Origin: an uncultured Oxalobacteraceae bacterium
GTDB lineage: Bacteria; Pseudomonadota; Gammaproteobacteria; Burkholderiales; Burkholderiaceae
Direction: 5' to 3'
NCBI GenBank assembly: GCA_946479255.1
Contig: CAMLFK010000037.1
Coordinates: 1 to 25,455, forward strand
Length of the DNA stretch: 25,455 nucleotides
Part shown: positions 21,558 to 25,455 of the stretch, one piece after another
Position numbering within the stretch: the first letter of the stretch is position 1
Layout of the letters: the number at the start of each line of letters is the position of its first letter
Program-made: the position numbers and the translations under genes
Notes under the pieces: model-generated
What the model was told of the DNA's origin: nothing
What the model saw: only the letters and a program-made list of their open reading frames with translations
Databases searched by the model: none

Positions 21558-22235
21558 TCAGGCCTGTCTTTTCAAGATGGCTACTTGTACAGAGGTTCTG
21601 TGCTCGAATCCCAGTCTCTCATACATCGCGATCGCTGCAACGTTGGACGTCCAGGCGTGGAGGAATGCCTGCTCACCGCGCTGTTGGATGGTATTTGCGA
21701 CGACCGACGAAAGTCTTCTGGCGAAACCACGCCCCCGAAAATCGGGATGGGTGCATACGCCGCTGACTTCTGTGAAACCAGGGAAGCGCATACGCTCTCC
21801 GGCCATTGCCGCCAGTTGCCCATTGATGCGGATGCCGATGAAGCGGCCCATGGTGTGGGTGCGCGGCAGGAAGGGGCCTGGCTCGGTGAGTTTTGCCAAT
21901 GCCAGCATTTCTGGCGCGTCCGCATCGGTGAGTGCAATGATCTTGTCTTCGCCTGCCTCGGCCTTGATGGGCCGGGCCGCCAGCAGTTGAACTCCTTGGG
22001 CTTCGCGCACCGCCATCAGACCTTCGGGTATGTGGATTGCCGGGACCTGCAGCACGTAGACGCATTCGTCATCTTGGACCAGTGCACTAAGTGCTGCGAG
22101 GCTCGCGACGCTGTCGTCGGAGGCGGAAGCGAACAGGTTGATGTCGCGCTGGAATCGCTTGGCGAGCTCACCACCTTCGGCGAGGTGGGGGGCGTGGGTT
22201 AGCGTGGCCCAGACGGGCCGGTCGAGGCTGGTCAT
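21558..22235 (-). CDS. GNAT-family N-acetyltransferase
   Basis: A 225-residue protein with an N-terminal arm of ~120 residues and a C-terminal FR47-like GNAT domain. The acetyl-CoA binding motif A reads TEVSGVCTHPDFRGRGFARRLSSVVA, with the R/Q-x-x-G-x-G/A signature as RGRGFA, and AFLHAWTSNVAAIAMYERLGFEHR is the usual motif B. The start MTSLDRP is preferred over an upstream ATG (22403) that would overlap the neighbouring gene. AAGGG lies ~10 bp upstream. It probably acetylates a small amine or a toxin. The gene lies 53 bp downstream of the YCII-like gene, probably in one transcript. Confidence 0.88.
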   Translation of the reverse strand: MTSLDRPVWATLTHAPHLAEGGELAKRFQRDINLFASASDDSVASLAALSALVQDDECVYVLQVPAIHIPEGLMAVREAQGVQLLAARPIKAEAGEDKIIALTDADAPEMLALAKLTEPGPFLPRTHTMGRFIGIRINGQLAAMAGERMRFPGFTEVSGVCTHPDFRGRGFARRLSSVVANTIQQRGEQAFLHAWTSNVAAIAMYERLGFEHRTSVQVAILKRQA

Positions 22236-22288
22236 CTTGATGCTGCCCTTCAGCTTTTTGGCGATCGCGTGCTGGAGGATTCGGCGCC

Positions 22289-22630
22289 TCAGCTTTCGGG
22301 GTCGTAGCCGAACTCGCGAAGCTCTTGCGCACAGCGGCAGGCGGTGGCGATCCTTGCCGCCCATTGAACGGCATCCGCCCTTGACGGGAGCTCGAGCACA
22401 CAAAAGCCCCCATCGAACTCTCTGGTCTGAGGGTATGTCTCGGTTGTGCAGCTCCCGTTCGGCGCAACCATCACTGACGCCACCTCACCGTTGATTCCGC
22501 CGCCAAACACGTAGACCCCAGCGGCCTTTGCCTCTCGGATAAGCGCATGCGACTCCTCACTAACAGCAGCCATGTCCTCGGCAGGAACATCCATCGCACT
22601 CGCAGGGAAGGAGATAAGAAACTTTGTCAT
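22289..22630 (-). CDS. YCII-related (DGPF-type) protein
   Basis: A 113-residue ferredoxin-like alpha/beta protein. KFLISFPASAMDVPAEDMAAV, HALIREAKAAGVYVFGGGI and ETREFDGGFCVLELPSRADA match the YCII/DGPF family. REFDGGFCVLE stands where KEvlGGFfile occurs in family members. The function is not established; members often accompany sigma factors or enzymes. No strong ribosome-binding site precedes the ATG. Confidence 0.8.
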   Translation of the reverse strand: MTKFLISFPASAMDVPAEDMAAVSEESHALIREAKAAGVYVFGGGINGEVASVMVAPNGSCTTETYPQTREFDGGFCVLELPSRADAVQWAARIATACRCAQELREFGYDPES

Positions 22631-22787
22631 GGTTAGATGCTCAATGGTGACGTTTTAAGTACGAAAATCGAGACTACAAGCAGCTTATGGCGGGACGATA
22701 GCTAATGACCTTTACCAGCGGAACCAATACCTGAATTCTACGGCAGTTCGCAACTGAAACGCCAGGTTCGACGAAGCGGAATTTTGA

Positions 22788-23230
22788 ACTAAGAGTCCGA
22801 ATTGCGCTCATGTACGAGCATCTCGCGTGGCTTGCGCCGGAGCTCGACGCTTTGCCGAGAAACTGGTCAAGCAACTGTCGGGCGATTACGGTGCAAACCG
22901 GATAGATGTCGTGGAACGCCTGAATCGGCCACTGGCGGGATGGGCGAACTTCTATCAGTACACCGACTTTACGGCCACCATGTTCAGCAAGCTGGATCGC
23001 ATTGTCTTCTGGAAATTTGGGAATTGGCTTGCGCGTAAGTTTCGCCGAAGTTTCCCGTCACTGATGCGCGACCATGTCTGTAAACCAGAGCCGGGGCAAG
23101 CAAAGACGTGGGTTGTAGAAGGCCGAAGCAGTCGTGGCTGGTATGGGGCGATAGCGCTTCGGCGGCTCATCACAAGCCGCAAGGGGCAATTCAAATGGCG
23201 GACCCCGTCGGGAAATCCGTACATCGTACG
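22788..23230 (+). pseudogene. Group II intron reverse transcriptase/maturase, C-terminal fragment
   Basis: The frame is open from 22788 and lacks the reverse-transcriptase domain entirely. It contains the maturase (X) domain: FAEKLVKQLSGDYG, VVERLNRPLAGWANFYQYTDF, MFSKLDRIVFWKFGNWLARK, then GWYGAIALRRLITSRKGQFKWR. It then passes without a stop into IS3-transposase sequence, near 23230-23285. No catalytic domain V of the intron RNA was found, so this is a truncated relic and not a working intron. Confidence 0.8.
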
Positions 23231-23284
23231 TGGCGTGGCGCGGCGAAAAGTTCGACTACGCCCTGCCTCTTACTCTACTCCGGT

Positions 23285-23829
23285 TGGCCCGGGGCTTTGC
23301 CTATCTGGCCGCCCTCATCGACTGGTACAGCCACGAGCTACTGTCCTGGCGCATCAGCAACAACATGGACGCGTCGTTCTGCGTGGAATGGAGGACGCCT
23401 TGCGCCATCATGGACGGCCGGAGGTCTTCAACAGCGATCAGGGTTCGCAGTTCACCAGCACGGCTTTTACCGATGTGCTCAAGCGCGAAAGCGTGACCAT
23501 CAGCATGGACGGGCGCGGACGCGTGCTGAACAACATCTTCGTCGAGCGTCTATGGCGCTCCGAACGTGAAGTACGAGGATGTGTATCTGAAGGGAAACGC
23601 CAACATGGCGGAATTGACGGTGGGCCTGGCACAGTATTTCGCGTTCTACAACGCGCTGCGACCGCACCAGTCGCTCGGCTACCAGACCCCCGAACAGGTC
23701 TACAGCGCCGAAGCAGGCGGCGGTGCGCTGATCGTCGGTAGTTTCGGTGACCAGGACGAGAGGCAAGAAGAAACGAGCAGTACGGGACAGCGCCGAGCAG
23801 CTGACGAAGTGGAAATGGGCACAGCTTAA
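23285..23829 (+). pseudogene. IS3-family transposase (OrfB, rve integrase core), 5'-truncated and frameshifted
   Basis: The DDE core is spread over three frames. RLARGFAYLAALIDWYSHELL and SWRISNNMDASFCVE are in the first, then a shift near 23379-23392. EDALRHHGRPEVFNSDQGSQ (second catalytic Asp) and FVERLWRS (catalytic Glu) follow, then a second shift near 23558-23567. YEDVYLKGNANMAELTVGLA and AFYNALRPHQSLGYQTPEQVY complete the C-terminus to the stop at 23829. The N-terminal region with the first catalytic Asp is missing, replaced by the group II intron relic. It cannot encode an active enzyme without at least two frame corrections. Confidence 0.88.
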
Positions 23830-23832
23830 ATT

Positions 23833-23856
23833 ATCAGGCAAAATTTCTTGCCTGAT
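23833..23856 (+). terminator. Hairpin after the IS3 remnant
   Basis: ATCAGGCAA (23833-23841) pairs perfectly with TTGCCTGAT (23848-23856) around a 6-nt loop, four bases after the transposase stop codon. It may be a terminator or part of the IS end. A T run does not follow. It also faces the end of the minus-strand lipoprotein gene. Confidence 0.5.
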
Positions 23857-23890
23857 GGGTCCACTTTATCAGCGAAAAAAGTACTTACTG

Positions 23891-25003
23891 CTAATTAATG
23901 CCGGCACTACTTTTGTCCGCCTGATTCTTCTTTTCAGCTTCAACTTTGTCTTCTGATATTTTAGCATTGTTTGCTGATTGATTTGCTAAGTCTAACACCC
24001 CAGACATAAGATTTGCTCGACTTTGATACAAACGTACATCCGCCAATGCTTGCTGAAGCGAATAATCGATCGTCGTTGCACCGAGACCCTTTATGATCGC
24101 AAGCTTATCCAGTTGCCTCCGATCTTCGATCGCATTGAGAATCGCTGCAAGGGCCTGCTGCGCAAAAAAATTCTTGTCAACTGAAGTTCGTGAACCTTTC
24201 AGAAGCGTCGACGCTGCGCCGAGATTTGCCTTTGCCATCGCTCCACCAGTCAAGGTAGTCGCGGTCGACAACATTAGTTCTGATATATCAAGCATCGTAT
24301 CACCGGTAGCCCGCCCCATGAGCATACTGGTCTTCAACTCCAAGTACGCTGCATCGGCATTAAGCAAGCGCTCATGCACGATCTCGTTGCGAACAGCTCG
24401 TCGTTTTTGGTCTGCAAATAAATTATAGTCTCTAGTTATCAAACCTTCCATTTCTCGCCGCATTCTTGCGATTTGAGCCTCCTGATTGGTCGTACGAGCT
24501 TGACGAATAACTATTTCACTCTCACGACGCTCAAGTTCAACGCTTAGTTGCTCAAACTTTTCACCTAAATTTTCAAGCTTAGCCTCGTTTTTCTCCTGGT
24601 CCTTGGCTAACAATGCCAGCTTGGTTTCCAGCGCGGCGTGCCGCTTTTTAATTACTTTAGTTATTGCATTGGCTTCAGAGAGCTGCTCCCGATACTTCGC
24701 ATTCTCGGCCTCATCACCTGCAATCTTCTTCATCAAAACATCGATACGTGCGCGATCGGACTGCCGCGCCTCCTCAATAACTTCTTCTGATTTTTCTAAT
24801 AAATTATCGTAGTACTTAAGTCGATCATTAAAACCAGCTGTGGAACCGTACTTTCCGTCAACATGAGCTTGGTAGGCACGCTCAAAAGCAAGGTTCGCGT
24901 CCTTTGCCTTGTATTGTTCCGACATCGGGGCACATCCCACTAAAAAAGCAACAAGTATAAGGTTTGTCAGTTTAACGCTGTGTGTCATGAAGTAATGTGT
25001 CAT
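23891..25003 (-). CDS. Coiled-coil lipoprotein of AT-rich, probably acquired origin
   Basis: About 370 residues. The start at 25003 is favoured because GGGCGGG sits 6 bp upstream. ATG 25009 would add two residues, and 24988 would remove five. A short hydrophobic segment ends in LVAFLVGC, a lipobox, so the protein is a lipoprotein attached to a membrane. A long coiled coil (~55-190, in pieces such as REQLSEANAITKVIKKRHAA) precedes a helical region containing LDISELMLSTATTLTGGAMA and LGAASTLLKG. The last ~20 residues are Lys/Glu/Asn-rich. Its base composition is much more AT-rich than the rest of the window. I recognise no family. The layout suggests an envelope structural or secretion-accessory lipoprotein. 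Confidence 0.75.
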   Translation of the reverse strand: MTHYFMTHSVKLTNLILVAFLVGCAPMSEQYKAKDANLAFERAYQAHVDGKYGSTAGFNDRLKYYDNLLEKSEEVIEEARQSDRARIDVLMKKIAGDEAENAKYREQLSEANAITKVIKKRHAALETKLALLAKDQEKNEAKLENLGEKFEQLSVELERRESEIVIRQARTTNQEAQIARMRREMEGLITRDYNLFADQKRRAVRNEIVHERLLNADAAYLELKTSMLMGRATGDTMLDISELMLSTATTLTGGAMAKANLGAASTLLKGSRTSVDKNFFAQQALAAILNAIEDRRQLDKLAIIKGLGATTIDYSLQQALADVRLYQSRANLMSGVLDLANQSANNAKISEDKVEAEKKNQADKSSAGIN

Positions 25004-25009
25004 TATCAT

Positions 25010-25230
25010 CCCGCCCTTTTATCGAACCCAAGTTCATCACAATAAGTTTTTTTAATTGATATAAGATTAACTTATCAGAAAATAAAACTTTTGTCAGCTA
25101 GTCGCTGGGTACTAGGTAAGAGTGTGGTTTTGTCGAGATCCTACTTGACTTTTGGAAATAAATTCAAATTATCTAGTCAAGACCAGCGGGGTCAGCATCG
25201 GTCATGAATGAGCGATTCTTTGTCAGATGC
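25010..25230. other. AT-rich non-coding stretch upstream of the lipoprotein gene
   Basis: About 220 bp, strongly AT-rich near 25036-25090, no convincing gene on either strand. It presumably contains the lipoprotein promoter, but exact boxes cannot be fixed. CTTGACT and AGTCAAG form a weak 7-bp inverted repeat around 25145-25182. Confidence 0.5.
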
Positions 25231-25403
25231 TAGTGTCCTGAGTTGGAAGTTCGTTGCTAGTAAATGTTTCGAAATCGCCGGGAGGCAAGGAACAAAAGCG
25301 GAGCAAGGCGCCGCCTTGCGAGCATTTTTGGCGCCGCATCGCGGGGATTCTCGGAATGGCGCGCGCATGCGCGCGCGCAACGAACTTTTAACTCAGGACA
25401 CTA
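25231..25403. mobile_element. 173-bp MITE-like element with 27-bp inverted ends, flanked by TA
   Basis: The left end at 25230-25256 (CTAGTGTCCTGAGTT then GGAAGTTCGTTG) and the right end at 25378-25404 are inverted copies differing at only two of 27 positions. Both ends are bounded by TA, as in the TA duplication of IS630/Tc1-mariner elements. The interior has no transposase, so it would need one supplied elsewhere. Inside is an 18-bp GC palindrome at 25359-25376. A 70-codon frame that spans it (25208-25420) looks fortuitous. Confidence 0.8.
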
Positions 25404-25455
25404 GGGAAGCACTGATTTAATCCGATTTCGCCCCACAGTCGGCGGACACGCTGGC

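Noticed and set aside
21225..22202. 325-residue plus-strand frame over the zinc-ribbon and GNAT genes
   Set aside because: Antisense; the minus-strand products have clear motifs.
19867..23863. TGGACCC (19867) and GGGTCCA (23857) as the ends of one IS or composite element
   Set aside because: Only seven bases match and the interval contains conserved chromosomal genes; most likely chance.
25208..25420. 70-codon plus-strand frame spanning the MITE (and the opposing 62-codon frame)
   Set aside because: Its ends are the element's inverted repeats; no family and no ribosome-binding site of note.
25405..25455. Possible end of another insertion sequence after the MITE (GGAAGCACTGATTTAATCC)
   Set aside because: The window ends before a second end or a transposase could be seen.

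Overview
The window is GC-rich (roughly two-thirds G+C by eye) and dense in genes. A rhizobial-type asparaginase, an Lrp/DadA pair, T6SS PAAR, ExbB/ExbD, a Fur-type site and a Pho-type site suggest a betaproteobacterium. The best guess is an Oxalobacteraceae member (Massilia/Janthinobacterium/Duganella-like), inferred from the gene families without any database search. About 23.86-25.23 kb is clearly more AT-rich and looks foreign.

Layout. (1) 1-4269, + strand: an operon that looks like a divergent functional-amyloid (Fap-like) secretion locus. It holds a Gly/Ala-rich structural protein cut by the window edge, a small secreted-type protein, a C39-type cysteine peptidase, a FapE-position exported protein, and an outer-membrane barrel with an N-terminal coiled coil (FapF-like). 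The C39/FapE-like/FapF-like order matches fapD-E-F. Two of the proteins carry an L[DE]xxRGG double-glycine motif that could be the peptidase's cleavage site. (2) 4.36-7.3 kb: L-asparaginase, an Lrp/AsnC regulator and divergent dadA, an amino-acid catabolism cluster. (3) 7.35-10.43 kb, - strand: a six-bladed NHL propeller fused to an M23-like domain, then a GlxA-type AraC regulator. (4) 10.48-12.3 kb: a T6SS PAAR tip protein with a small downstream ORF, divergent from a stand-alone DUF4347 (caspase-like) protein. (5) 12.5-14.1 kb: a small outer-membrane barrel, then a membrane protein with a degenerate GGDEF domain behind a Pho-box-like promoter. (6) 14.14-17.48 kb, - strand: an NTF2-like protein, ExbB, ExbD and a protein in the TonB position that has no TonB domain and ends in a predicted beta-sandwich domain. 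This is a candidate undescribed proton-motive-force-driven envelope machine. (7) 17.7-19.9 kb: a Cys-rich secreted protein, a JmjC-like oxygenase, a Fur-box-like site and a broken FecI-like sigma factor. (8) 19.9-22.6 kb, - strand: DUF2214 membrane protein, Sui1/YciH, a triple zinc-ribbon protein, a GNAT acetyltransferase and a YCII-like protein. (9) 22.8-25.4 kb: mobile debris (group II intron maturase tail joined to a frameshifted IS3-type transposase), an AT-rich coiled-coil lipoprotein, and a 173-bp TA-flanked inverted-repeat element (MITE).

The two most interesting systems are the Fap-like locus with its putative double-glycine processing and the ExbBD operon with the non-canonical third component. 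No tRNA, rRNA or CRISPR array was recognised. All functions come from reading the sequence; nothing was searched or computed.
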